Below, piece after piece: positions 39,760 to 51,243 of a stretch of 64,000 nt of DNA. Source of the stretch: Monodelphis domestica (lineage: Eukaryota > Chordata > Mammalia > Didelphimorphia > Didelphidae); the NCBI RefSeq assembly GCF_027887165.1, contig NC_077227.1, positions 74,900,305 to 74,964,304 of the forward strand, read 5' to 3'. The stretch's first letter is position 1; the number at the start of each line of letters is the position of its first letter. A model generated the notes under the pieces. It had not been told where the DNA came from. It saw only the letters and a list, made by a program, of their open reading frames with translations, and did not search any database. The translations under genes were made by a program, and so were the position numbers.

Positions 39760-40721
39760 CTACTAGAAGGCCCCTGTAGCAAGGCATTCAGCATGTTGGA
39801 ATTTGATGTTTGGAGGGAAAGGTTCAGGGCAGTGAACATTTATTTCGCTCCAATTGTGTGTCAGTATAGCTCACATCACAACCTGTGAGCAGGAATCCAT
39901 TAGAATGGCCAATTAAGCTTATCCTTGTGTTAAAAATGTAAACAGAAATAAATGCTGCTTTGATATTTTATATGAAGTAGTTTTGAGGTGCAGTTTTCAT
40001 GTCACTTTTCCAAGTTACCAAGGCAGGAAGGAAAACAGGAGATGAACACTGGGAAGCTGGGATGGGGTGTTTTCATTTTGAAAGTTGATTACCCATTACA
40101 CAGTTTGATGCCTGAAAAAGACTTTCAAATGGAATTTTAAGTCACTGTTGTCTTTTATAGATAAATCTTCATTAACCGGAGTGCTAAATTCTGTTTACCG
40201 AGGTTCTTCTGGAATGGGGAGGGAAGGAGGTGGTACTAGAAAAAACCAATTAGGATTATTAGTGAAAGGAAGTTAGAAACATCCCTTCAGCTCTGTTGAT
40301 GATTGTTCCATCCCTAAGAATCGCCCTGGAGTAAAGTAGCTGGTCTTCCCTTCAGCTAGATAGGAGATGAAGTATAAAACCTGCTGGGCAGCACCGAGGC
40401 TTCCTATCCTACTTACTTCTCTAGCTCAGTGACTGAAACAGCTGGCTTTGGATTCTGGAAATGGCTCAATGGAGAGAGAAGTTGTAAATTAGTTCAAGTC
40501 TTCCTGGAGTTGTCACATATTTCTTGCTATCCAGCCAGAAGGAACACTAATTTTGTGGCTTTTCCCAAACCCAAACCAAGCGAGGCTGTGTTTCTCTAAT
40601 CCTTTCTAACTTTGGAGCCATTCTCTTTGTCTTCTGTTTTTTAAGGCTCATCTTTTAAGGAACAACTTTCCTGCAAGATTAATTTTTGCTTTTTAAGTAC
40701 AGTCTTAGCACTTCCCTTATC
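39760..40721. other. Intergenic, nothing recognised
   Basis: No gene or named repeat. Confidence 0.5.
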
Positions 40722-40738
40722 TCTTGGTGGGGTTTCTT

Positions 40739-41310
40739 TTTTTTCTTTTTTGGGGGGGAAAATTTTATTTAGTTAATTTAGAATATTTTCCCATGGTTAC
40801 AAGATTTATGTTCTTTCCCTTCCTTCTCCTCAAACCCCTCCTGTAGCTGATGTGCAATTTCACTGGGTTTTAGATGTGTCATTGGTCAAGACCTATTTCC
40901 ATATTATTGATATCTGCATTAGGGTGATCATTTAGAGTCTATATTCCCAATCATATCCCCATTGAACAATGTGATCAAGCAGTTGTTTTTCTTCTGTGTT
41001 TCTACTCCCACAGTTCTTCCTCTGAATGTGGACAGTGTTCTTTCTCATAAGTCCCTCAGAATTGTCCTGGTTCATTGCATTGCTGCTAGTAGAGAAGTCC
41101 ATTACATTCAATTGTATCACAGTGTATCCGTCTCTGTGTACATTGTTCTCCTGGTTCTGCCCTTTCACTCTGCATCAGTTCCTGGTGGTTGTTCCAGTTC
41201 ACATGGAACTCCTCCAGTTCATTATTCCTTTGGGCACAATGATGTTCCATCACCAACATATACTACAATTTGTTCAGCCATTCCCCAATCCGGGGGCATC
41301 CCCTCATTTT
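40739..41310 (-). mobile_element. Recent 5'-truncated L1 with 17-base duplication
   Basis: The direct repeat TCTTGGTGGGGTTTCTT lies at 40722-40738 and 41311-41327, perfect over 17 bases. Between them is a reversed L1 3' end: T-rich (A-tail) start, 3'UTR, then the end of ORF2 (reverse-strand text such as TTCCTCTGAATGTGGACAGT). It is the same subfamily as 47.2-47.9 and 63.5-64 kb. Confidence 0.95.
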
Positions 41311-41327
41311 TCTTGGTGGGGTTTCTT

Positions 41328-42640
41328 AAAGCATATTGTCCCACTGCTTCAGTGAAGAGGCACTGTCATGGGTCATTAGCTCATGACAAGTGGGCAAAGA
41401 GGCCACCGAGTGTCATTCTTCAAACCTTTGGAAGTAGCATTAAGAATAGGTAGCTGGCATCTATTCAATACCAACTTTCCAACATGGGGAGGTGAAAAAA
41501 GGGCTTCCATCAGTATTTTTCTGAGAATGCTGCCAACTCCTGAATCAGGTATTTAGGTCTCTCTACTGGCATTTGTAGCAAACACTTCCAACAAGGCTTA
41601 ATCCTTTTAGCAACTAAAGAAGTTGCTATGCTAATTTTATGGTTTTGATGCCTTGGGGCCCTGACTTTAATGGAATGGGAATTAGGTGAGTTAAAACATA
41701 ATTCACATTTAAAGCATAAATTACATAATTCACATTTACCAAGTCAAATATTTTCTTTTCTAAGCAACTGATTACTTTCAAGGATTTTACCGATTCCATT
41801 TCCACCTGGAAATATAGGTCACTTTCAGTAAACATGTTTCTTAGGTGTGGAAGAATTGATGTAACTGATGACAAATCAGGTCCAAGACCTCTAAAGATGG
41901 AGCAAAAGGAAATTAATGTGGCAAATTACATTTCTTGTCACAAGCTTTTCTCCTTATAAACCAGAGCAGGGGCCAGTCATTTTTCATCTGAGAGAAAGGA
42001 TGTCTTCTAATCATCCTGTGAATCAGTTTGTGACACACAAAGTCTACTTACTTAGGTACAGAGATCCCACTTAAAAAAAATTAGATATTGATAGGGTAAA
42101 GAGAAAAGACTTTATAGGAGGGGGAAGACTGGAGAACATTTATTTAGAGACAGCAGAGAAGGAAGTGGTTTTTTAGTAGAAAGGGAAACAGAAAACACAA
42201 AAGGGATAGAGAAAATGATAGATAAGATCCTTGGAGGAAAGGGATGGGAACAGGCACAGAGGTAGAAGACCTTGGCCAGCCTTGGCAAGGACTATCTCTC
42301 AGAGACCAAAGTAATGGAGGAGAGAATGAGAGAAGAGGCAGAGATGTGGAGGACAGGTAAAAGAGCTCAGCATGAATGGGCTCCATTCTTCTAGGCATAG
42401 AAGGAAGTCAAGATCTTATCATCTGCTGAAAGACAGAGAGGCAGTGTTGGCTTTTGGGGCTCAATTGAGTCCCATGGCTGCATCCTTTCACTTTCCCCTG
42501 ACCGACTGGATCATGTTTCCTTGCTTTTGCTAGACCAAACCTTCTCTGTTCAAACCACCTCGCCTATTCTTTGGCATAGCCTAGAGCAGGGCTGAGCCCT
42601 GTAATTTCACTGAAACTCCTGAAGGAGGAGATTCCTTTGA
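41328..42640. other. Intergenic, nothing recognised
   Basis: Purine-rich at about 42120-42400. No gene or named repeat. Confidence 0.5.
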
Positions 42641-42790
42641 CCAATGCAAGTCAGCACCATTTTTGCAACTCATAGAGAAAACTATTTAGTGGCTTGTCCA
42701 TTGTCATGTAGTCAGTAGGGGCTAAGAGTGGACCTTGAACCCTGATGCTCCTTACTCCAAAGAAAGTTTTCTCTCTTATTCCACACTGCC
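42640..42790 (-). mobile_element. MIR-like SINE piece
   Basis: TAGTGGCTTGTCCATTGTCA and GACCTTGAACCCTGATGCTC. Confidence 0.5.
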
Positions 42791-43576
42791 TTCTCAATAA
42801 AGACCCTTTTTATTCATTTGGTGAGCATTTGCTGAATGACTACCTATTATATAAAAACTAGTAGAGATACAAAGCGAAAACCAAACAATCTTTAACCAGG
42901 AACTTACATTCTGAGGGGTGGGGTGGGGCAATACAACATATACATAGGTAAGTAAATAGAGAAAGTATATAAAAAAGTAAATATAAAGTCATTTTAGAAA
43001 AGGAAAGCCCTAACAATTCATACCTTGCAAAGGAAATAGAGGCCATCTATCAACAGTTCCTTCTCCCAACTCTGTATTTTAAATCTTAACATCATCATCC
43101 CATTTCTCCGGCTTTGCTCCTGTCATAAATGAAGAGAGGATCTTTTTCCTAGACAAAGCCAACCCCTAGACTTGACTCCCGGATCCCATCATCTCTAAAT
43201 TCTTCTGGGTGTCTGTTCCTGCTGTTAAAAGGTAATTTAGATGAATGACTGGGATTTTACTTAACCCAGTCTAGGGCAAATGATCTCCAGTTCAGAATGC
43301 AAAATGGCTGCTCTCTGCTCAAGGATGATTGATAATCACTTTCTCTCCACTTAAATGATAAATGGGTTTATTGTAAGTTGTTGATTAGGATTGGGTAAGG
43401 TATGTGGGCTGAAGGGTTTCCAAATACTAATAAGTACTACCTTTTCCCCACCTTCTGACTTTGCAAAAAGTTGCTTTGGTCCTCAGTGAACCTGAGGCTA
43501 CACTTACTTCCTCTCTCAAATTCCCCCAACTAAGATGATTACACTAGGTTAAGCCCACATTGATTATAGTCTCTAG

Positions 43577-44659
43577 TGTAAATCTTGAAATTTCTCAGAC
43601 TTGTGAATGTTAAAAATTTCCACATTGAGGAATCCTCCATTGGAACAAATTCCCTACTGGAAACATTCCCCATTTTGATGTGAGAACTCGCCAGGATCAG
43701 AAATGGGAGGACCTCTACTCCACCCGTACTTAAGACTGCTTTAGGGGAGAAAACTCCTTGCTAAACAATGAAAGTACTTGGGTCCATGCTTATAATAAGA
43801 CAAGGAGTTCTTTGAGCCATGCCTGTTTTTAGAATTGATACAATGGGATGCAGGTTTTCTCTTGATGGGATTAGTCGACTTAGCTGTGTTTTCTCTGGTT
43901 CAGACTTACTGAGGGGATTAGTCAACTTAGCTGGAATTCAGATGGGCTGTGTTTAGAAAACATCTATGGTGATTGGTCGATGGAAGAACTTAGGGGAAGT
44001 GATATAGGAAAAAACCTCCTATATAAGAAAAGGAATCTCTTGAGCAAGGGAGGCTTGGAGATCCTTGATTCCTTGGAGATAGATCCTTTTGGAGGAGGCC
44101 CTTTGAAGATCTCCTGAGAAGAAGTCCCTTGGGAGGCTGACTCTGGCTGGAACTCCCTCTGGGGAGACTCTGTTCCCCAGACATCCTTGCTTAAGACAAA
44201 TCTTGTGGTGAGTGATAACTGACTGGTTTCTCTCTTAAGGCTTAGGCCTGGGTTGGCCAGGCCTGCCCTGGGCCGACCTATTCTTTTCTCATTAATTCCT
44301 TTTCTCTCTCCTTCTCCTTTTCTTTAATTCTTCATTGTATTATTAATTAAATTCTCTATAAAACCCAGTTGACTTGGGCATATTCATAATTTGGGAATAT
44401 ATTCCCTGGTGACCACCTTATATTTGATTTAAAAACCAAGACACTGTAGTGAAACATATTTTCTGCAGTCAAATTTACTCACCCTCTCTTATATCTATCA
44501 TAATTTATATTTTCCACCATTTTAACGCACTACAGTTTACACATCAACCATTTTAATTATTACAGTTTAAGCCATATACTAATTTTAATTATAACAGTTT
44601 ATGGCTCCCACTCTTTTAACTACTACAATTTAAAGCCTTCAACTATTTTAAATATTACA
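43577..44659 (+). mobile_element. Solo LTR, family A (copy 2)
   Basis: Begins TGTAAATCTTGAAATTTC and ends TTTAAATATTACA. The 4-base duplication CTAG lies at 43573-43576 and 44660-44663. Length 1083 bases. It carries TTAATTAAATTCTCTATAAA and CCAGTTGACTTGGGCATATT, shared with the copy at 32430-33482. The 3' end holds about five degenerate 40-base tandem units. Confidence 0.93.
44515..44659 (+). repeat. Degenerate tandem array inside the LTR end
   Basis: Repeats of roughly 35-40 bases built on CCATTTTAATTATTACAGTT. About five units here against about two in the copy at 32.43-32.50 kb. Confidence 0.7.
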
Positions 44660-44663
44660 CTAG

Positions 44664-45409
44664 TAAAATAACAGAATATAGTGGAGTCAGGTATTAGACA
44701 TGACCTAGTTCACCTAGGTGAAGCTAAAGCCCACCAAGGCAAGCTGAGCAGTTCAGGTCATTGTCACTTGGAAATTTTGCTTGAGACTTCACCAGATGTG
44801 TCAGAGTTTAGGATCAAAAAGATATTCAGGAACAGGCTAAAGGTCAAAAGGAGGAAAGAGCTGGATTTTGGAGATGTTTTCTTTTCCCCAGTCTTAATAC
44901 AACTCCCTGAGGGCTGTTACCTTCCTCAGAATCCCAACCCAGAATTCCTGGGGCCTCTCTTACACTTCCTGGTTCCCTTCATTTCATTAACTCTGTTTCT
45001 TCACTCTGTTTCATTATTTCCTTCCCAAATTCCCCTGAACAGGTTGTCCCCTTTCACAAATTTGAACCCCCTGGGTTCAATTTCATGACTCTTAATACTT
45101 ACCTATAAATCCTATTCTATTATCTAATCCCCCCAAACAATAAACCCTCTCTACACTGTCCTATGTTATATCCTATTTTAACTATTTCTAATCTTGAGCA
45201 TCCTAAAGGAAAGAAAATAAAGTAAGCATAGAGTTTACAAAATGCTTACAAAGTTTCAACACAACGGAACCTTTGCACATTCCCAAACAATGTAGCAAAC
45301 ATCAATATTTCCTATCAGTATTACAAATTGTAAACTCACAACACTAGAACAACTATTTCTAAATCAATTGCCTCTACTCTTGTAATACTAAACTAACACA
45401 CAAATCTTT
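44664..45409. other. Unexplained AT-rich DNA between LTRs
   Basis: Contains a 135-codon open frame (44681-45088, +) without a recognised domain. It may belong to the same old element as the gag fragment at 45750-46740. Confidence 0.3.
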
Positions 45410-45413
45410 CTAT

Positions 45414-45745
45414 TGTAAAAATGGAAATTTGAACCCCAGACTTAAATTCCCAGAAGTTCTTGGTAGTTCCTAGAATTCCCTAAAATCTCACCTGAGGTCC
45501 TCAACTGGGCCGAGAACAAAATGGGTATTTAAACTGACTGTACCGCCTACTAGCTCTCTCTTGGCTTCCGCTTCTAGGCTCAGGCAGCTCTCTACCTAGC
45601 AGGCAAGATGTAGAGTAAGTGGTTGTGAATGGGCTCTGTGCCTAGGCACGTGCTTTCTTATTTTGTATTTTCTTTATTTCTTAATCTTTAATAAACCTCA
45701 TAAAAATATAATACTTTTAGCAGAGAAACTAATTTAAAATTTTAC
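45414..45745 (+). mobile_element. Solo LTR, family B (copy 2)
   Basis: Begins TGTAAAAATGGAAATTTGAA and ends TTAAAATTTTACA. The duplication CTAT lies at 45410-45413 and 45746-45749. Holds GGGTATTTAAACTG (TATA-like) and CTTTAATAAACCTCATAAAA. Confidence 0.93.
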
Positions 45746-45749
45746 ACTA

Positions 45750-46740
45750 TCTATAACTACTAATATACCAGAACAACATTCAAAACTCAAAATTTTCCAC
45801 CATTGGTATTTCTAACTCAATCTTATTTAAATCCCAATCACCTGCTGTATTTTCATTAACATTAGCTACTCCACTTTTCCCTAGAGATTTAGTTTCCACC
45901 CCACATTCCACTTTAGTTGTGTCTCTACACTTGCTCATAGATAAGACCTCTTTAAGTTCACTGTTCCTTGTTTCTGTATCCTTGCATTCTTTTTCTGCTA
46001 CAGTATTCCCCACTATTAAACTCATTTCTTGCTCACTACTTACTGTAATATTATCTTCATGCATTTCCCTTTTATTAACATTGTTTCCCTCACTATTTGC
46101 CTCAATCACTGTTCCATTTAGCTCACAGGTTTTTGCACCAATACTTTCTTGCATTATTAACTCCTCCTTGTGTGCATCATTTTAATTTTCTATATCCCTT
46201 TTCAATGTTGTAGTGTCACTCTCTCTTCCATTATCTCCATTTCCTCCATTCCTTTTGGTAATGCCTTTTATTTCTGCCGCCCCCACAATATGGCTTCATA
46301 ACTGACCTCCTTGTTTTATTCCCCCAGCTGCTATTGATATATTCTTGTGCCTTCCTGAATGAATTTCTGCATAGGATTCAAATTAGGGGCTTGTATTCCA
46401 GAATTACTGCACACATGGGAAAAGTATTGGCCATGTTCCTATCTGGTTCTGATGTTATAATTTCTATTGTCTCTCCAATTTCCCCTTCTATTATTCCTAT
46501 AACCATATTCCCTGTTGCCTATTTGGACTTTTAATTGACAATCCCTGTCAAAATGACCAGGCTTCCCACAAAGGAAATATTTTGACTGACCAGTACTTTG
46601 CTGCCTTTGTACATATTCTTTTCTTGGCTTATATGATTGCAATGTAGCCATTTTTTTCACCTCCTCTATCTCTTCCTCTTTAGTTTCTCCATCTAAATTA
46701 CCTTTTAACACTATAAAATGGAGATAATAATAGGATCTAC
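45750..46740 (-). mobile_element. Endogenous retrovirus gag fragment
   Basis: On the - strand, nucleocapsid-like text (GKPGHFDRDCQLK, about 46570-46530, the zinc knuckle region) is followed by Arg/Asn-rich text, as in the element at 2.2-2.6 kb. A further Glu/Lys-rich stretch lies at 46154-45780. Broken in several places and old. The family B LTR at its edge has the opposite orientation and looks like a separate insertion. Confidence 0.7.
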
Positions 46741-46800
46741 CTCACAATACTTTTGTGAGATTCAAATGAAGAAATATATATAAAGCATCAGAGAAATAAT
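46710..46800 (+). mobile_element. MIR-like SINE piece
   Basis: TATAAAATGGAGATAATAAT, CTACCTCACAATACTTTTGT. Confidence 0.6.
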
Positions 46801-46809
46801 TTCTTATGA

Positions 46810-47926
46810 TCATGCTGAATTTATTATACTACAAACATGGTTCAACTTTAAGGAAAACAATATTATGATTCATATTTTAAAAATATTCTGAAATCACATG
46901 ATCATTTCAACAGATGCAAAAAAGATGTTGACAAAGTAAAACACTAATTTATGCTACCAAAAAACCTCCAAACTTATAAAATCTAGACATAAAAAGACCT
47001 TTCAAAAATATCATCAAAAGTATCTACTTGGATCAAAATCAAGCATCATATGCAATGGGAATACAGTAGAAACCTTCTAATCAATACTGGAATAATGCAA
47101 GGATGTTCATTCTCCTTACCATTACTTGACATAGTTCTAACTAGCAAAAATAAAACAAGAAAAATTAAAGGAAAAAATAGGACATAGAGCCTTTCCTATT
47201 TGTTAATGACAAAATTTACTTTTAAAAGTTTAGGGATGATAGCACTGCTGGGTTTGTATCCCAAAGAGATAATAAGGAAAAAGATATGTACAAGAATATT
47301 CATAGCTGTGCTCTTTGTGGTGGCAAAAAATTGGAAAATGAGGGGATGCCCTTCAATTGGGGAATGGCTGAACAAATTGTGGTATATGTTGGTGATGGAA
47401 TACTATTGTGCTCAAAGGAACAAAGAACTAGAGGAATTCCATGGGAACTGGAACAACCTCCAGGAAGTGATGCAGAGCAAGAGGAGCAGAACCAGGAGAA
47501 CATTGTACACAGAGACTGACACACTGTGGTACAATCGAATATAATGGACTTCTCCATTAGTGGCAATGATCCTGAACAACCCAGAGGGATCTATGAGAAA
47601 GAACACTATCCACATTCAGAGAAAAAACTGTAGGAGTAGAAACACAGAAAAAAAAACAACTGCTTGATCACATGGGTTGAGGGGGATATGGTTGGGGATG
47701 TAGACTCTAAATGAACATCCTAATGCAAACACCAACAATGTGGAAATAGGTTCTGATCCAACATGGAAATAGGTTCTGATCAAGGACACATGTAATACCC
47801 AGTGGAATTTCGCATCGACTACAGGAAGGGTGGGTGGAGGGGAGGGAGGGAAAGAATATGATTGTTGTAACCAAAGAATAATGTTCTAAATTGATGAAAT
47901 AAAATTAAAATAAATAAATAAATAAA
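46810..47926 (+). mobile_element. L1 LINE, deleted, with 3' end
   Basis: Reverse transcriptase text (ATCATTTCAACAGATGCAAA, near the IISTDA motif) is joined to the ORF2 C-terminus (GCPSIGEWLNKLWYMLVMEY at 47350-47410) and a 3'UTR ending in AAATAAATAAATAAATAAA. The centre is deleted. Confidence 0.9.
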
Positions 47927-48045
47927 AAGCTTGGGGCTGGCCTCAAACATTTCTTAGCTGTGTGACCCTGAGCAAGTCACTTAACCACAACTGCCAAACC
48001 TTTAGCTATACTAAATACTTCTTTGAAGGCAAAAGGTAAAGATGA
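47927..48045 (+). mobile_element. CORE-type SINE piece
   Basis: GCTGTGTGACCCTGAGCAAG with a tail GGCAAAAGGTAAAGATG that runs into the microsatellite. Confidence 0.75.
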
Positions 48046-48160
48046 AAGAAAGGAAGGAAGGAAGGAAGGAAGGAAGGAAGGAAGGAAGGAAGGAAGGAAG
48101 GAAGGAAGGAAGGAAGGAAGGAAGGAAGGAAGGAAGGAAGGAAGGAAGGGAGGGAGGGAG

Positions 48161-48254
<94 letters not shown>

Positions 48255-48257
48255 AAG

Positions 48258-48340
<83 letters not shown>
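48046..48340. repeat. Compound purine microsatellite
   Basis: About 100 bases of (GGAA)n, then a short (GGGA)n, about 90 bases of (GA)n, then about 90 bases of (GAAA)n, with no pyrimidine on the + strand. Its long open frames are artefacts. Confidence 0.99.
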
Positions 48341-48382
48341 ACAGATTGGAGAATAAAATAGAGATAACAATTTAGATAATAG

Positions 48383-48621
48383 TGTATAAATGGAGATTTT
48401 GAGCCTTTGGACTACATCTCCCAGAAGTCCCTTAGAATTTCCCAAAATTCCATTCTCCTGCATCCCCACGTTTTGTGTGATTGAATTTAAGTGGCGGTAA
48501 CTCCTCCTTCTCTCTCTTTTGAACCTGCAACTGGGCTGAAGTCAGGCAGTTCTTTTTGCCTTAGTTATTATTAATAAAACTTTATAAAATATATTTAGTT
48601 ATTGATTATTAAAAACCCACA
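48383..48621 (+). repeat. 5' LTR of family C provirus
   Basis: 239 bases, TG...CA. TATTAATAAAACTTTATAAA holds the poly(A) signal. Confidence 0.93.
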
Positions 48622-48623
48622 GT

Positions 48624-48641
48624 TTGGCAACCACAAAGGGA
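48624..48641 (+). promoter_or_regulatory. Primer binding site, tRNA-Arg type
   Basis: TGGCAACCACAAAGGGAT. The complement of the tRNA-Arg(TCG) 3' end is TGGCGACCACGAAGGGAC. All three differences are transitions, and two look like CpG decay. Confidence 0.8.
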
Positions 48642-49168
48642 TTACGAATTCTCAAAAAAAATTTTTGAGCAGATAACCTTACAGTAAAGATAATAAATTT
48701 GCTTGGTTGCTGCCAACCATGAGGATCTATGGTGGGGTGTGCTTGTGTTCCAGCCCCACCCTGATGCCTGCTGCTGCCTGCTGTTTCTCCTGTCCATCTG
48801 CTTGGCCAGCGATTCCTCAATGCTCTCCACCCAGCTTGGAGCTTCCTCTTGCCGAGACCAGACCCGCCACAAGAGCCTGCCAATCCCAGCCATTCTTTTC
48901 CACAGAGGGTGACATATAATAATTTTTCTGCCCCAATCCCTTTCTACACTCCATGTGTGTTTTTCTAGCCTGCCATAGCCATTGTCCAGTGTAGAGAAAA
49001 GAACCCCACAACTTCTAATTTTCATGCAGATTTTTTTAAAGCTGATCCTGGACTCTTAGTTTAGAAGGTTGTTACTAAAGATTTTTCACAGGGAGGGCAG
49101 TTAGTTACAAATCAATAGATTTAAAGTCAGTTTTGAGGAATAAGCCTGATTTTTTCCTTTCTTTCTCT

Positions 49169-49999
49169 TGACCCAAAACACCAAGAAGTATTTTTTCTCT
49201 CAAATGCAAATACGTTATTGTTTTTCCTCAAAGTTTTGCTTCTATGTTTACTCTTATGAATTTTAAAACTACTCCACCCTACTCAGACTGTACATTAGAA
49301 GATCTGATTTGGCTATTTCCTGATTAGTAACAATGGAGATACTTGGTTTAACAGAATCAGATCTTGGGAACTCTACATTGCTCTACCCTACTTAGTTTAA
49401 CAAGGTCAAGAATGCCTGCACCATACTCAAAGATTAAGTATCTGAGGAAATGGCCTTCAACAGACATGTACAGAAACAGCGGACAGACCCTGGGCTGTCC
49501 TAAGTCAAGCTAAGCTATCACTGGTACAGATGAGACGCAGAAAAGTGATGCAAAACCGTCTATATAAGGCATGTGACTTCCTCTCTTTGCCCTCTTTTCC
49601 CAGAGAGGCATCTCTGGCTGGCAGCGTGCTAAGCGTTCCGACATCTTGGCGTGGTGGCAGCTATTTGTATGGGTTTTGGCAGTGAGTTTGCCCTTGAGCT
49701 AATTTGGGTTCAGGCATCTTGGCTGAGCCCTCTTGGAGTTCAGGCTGATTCCTTCCTCTTTTACTCTCCAAAACCTTACCTTCTAGAGCCTCTAATCTTC
49801 CTGCCTGGCACAAGCCAGGTGGGAGAAATCCTACACCCTTTTCCTTCTCCCTTCTTCTTAAATTTCTTTCCACTATATTAATTAAATCACCATAAATTTC
49901 CAGAATGACTTGGGTAAATTTTTTTTTTGGTATTTGGGATATCCATGATGGCTAATAATTAATATAGTCTAGGTCACAATGCTAAAATTATCCTTTACA
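49169..49999 (+). mobile_element. Solo LTR, family D, nested in the provirus
   Basis: Proposed ends are TGACCCAAAACACC and ATCCTTTACA, with CTCT at 49165-49168 and 50000-50003. It has TATATAAGGC at about 49561 and TATTAATTAAATCACCATAA near its end, resembling family A. The 5' limit is the weaker of the two. Confidence 0.6.
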
Positions 50000-50003
50000 C
50001 TCT

Positions 50004-51015
50004 TTAAACCAACCCTCATTCAGTGTCTTTCAGGAAAAATGCTATTGCAAAGCATGCTTGAAACTCTGAAACAAGATTGAGTTGGTAGAGCTAAAAAGTG
50101 CAGTTTGGATCTGCTTAATTCTTATCCTGGGAGTTTTCATTTTCATTGGGGATTTCCCACTTTATTTCCTTCTCTTCAAGAATATGCCACAAGCAAGGCT
50201 GCTTATGCTACACACCAACCTGAAATATTTTGACAAAGTTCTAAAAATCCCAACTGCCCTCAACATGCAGAGTGGAGATTCTGCCCTGTGCTTCTATGAG
50301 GAAATTCAGACCTCTGACAAACGAAATCTAAATGGATAATAAATACTGGGGGAGGGGAAAGAAACTTTAAAAGAGATCTGGAATGTTATTGATAACTATT
50401 TTGAGTTTATTCTCCTCCTATAACAGTGAACAAGTCTATTGGGATTGATGAAAAGAATTTTGACTGCATGGCCTGTCTACACCTCCTCACTGGTTTATAT
50501 TATTATATTTACTGATTGCTTTAATGTTTGAATTTTTTAAAGTTTATCTGTTTTAATTTAATCAATATATTTCTGTTATATTGAATCATTTTAAGCTACT
50601 ATGTTTTGCCTGTATTAATCTTTAATTTGTACCTTTACCCCTGCTGAAGAACAAAATATCACTGTATAAGCCCATGAACATCTTGCCTAAAACCCTTGTC
50701 ACTAGATCCACTGAAGATCATATGTTGCCTTTGTTAATTGTCACATAGATGATGATGGATGGATTTCAACAAAACTGGTTAAAAGTTATATACAACCTTT
50801 AGAGAATTTAATAAGCGAAGAATTTAATTATAATTTTAAGGGGTCTTCAGAAATGGTTTTAGTAACTAGTAGTTTCTGAATGGATTTTTTTCATATATTT
50901 ATATATATATGTATACATATATTATAAAGAATGTTGTATTAAAGGTAGAGAAACAAAGAAATATTCCTATCAAGGTATTTATAGGTAATCAGGAAGCCAG
51001 AAAAAGAGCTCCTGC
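50004..51015 (+). other. Provirus interior, content not recognised
   Basis: Includes an 85-codon open frame (50082-50339) with a hydrophobic start and no recognised family. The AT-rich text after it reads like a 3'UTR. It may be retroviral or a captured copy. Confidence 0.25.
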
Positions 51016-51030
51016 AAAACTCTTCATTTT

Positions 51031-51228
51031 TTTTAAACCCTTACCTTCTGTCTTGGAATCAATACTGTGTATTGGTTCCAAGGCAGAAGAGTGGTAAGGG
51101 CTAGGCAGTGGGGGTCAAGTGACTTGCCCAGGGTCACACAGCTGGGAAGTGTCTGAGGCCAGATTTGAACCTAGGACCTCCTGTCTCTAGGCCTGGCTCT
51201 CAATCCACTGAGCTACCCAGCTGCCCCC
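51031..51228 (-). mobile_element. CORE-type SINE with 15-base duplication
   Basis: AAAACTCTTCATTTT lies at 51016-51030 and 51229-51243. Close to consensus; a comparatively recent insertion. Confidence 0.96.
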
Positions 51229-51243
51229 AAAACTCTTCATTTT

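Noticed and set aside
44681-45088. 135-codon + strand frame as a possible gene
   Set aside because: No recognised domain, and it sits between LTR and gag remnants. Kept only as a note in the region entry.
48011-48469. Long open frames of Lys-Glu-Gly-Arg or Ser-Leu-Phe repeats on both strands
   Set aside because: They are translations of the purine microsatellite and carry no gene signal.
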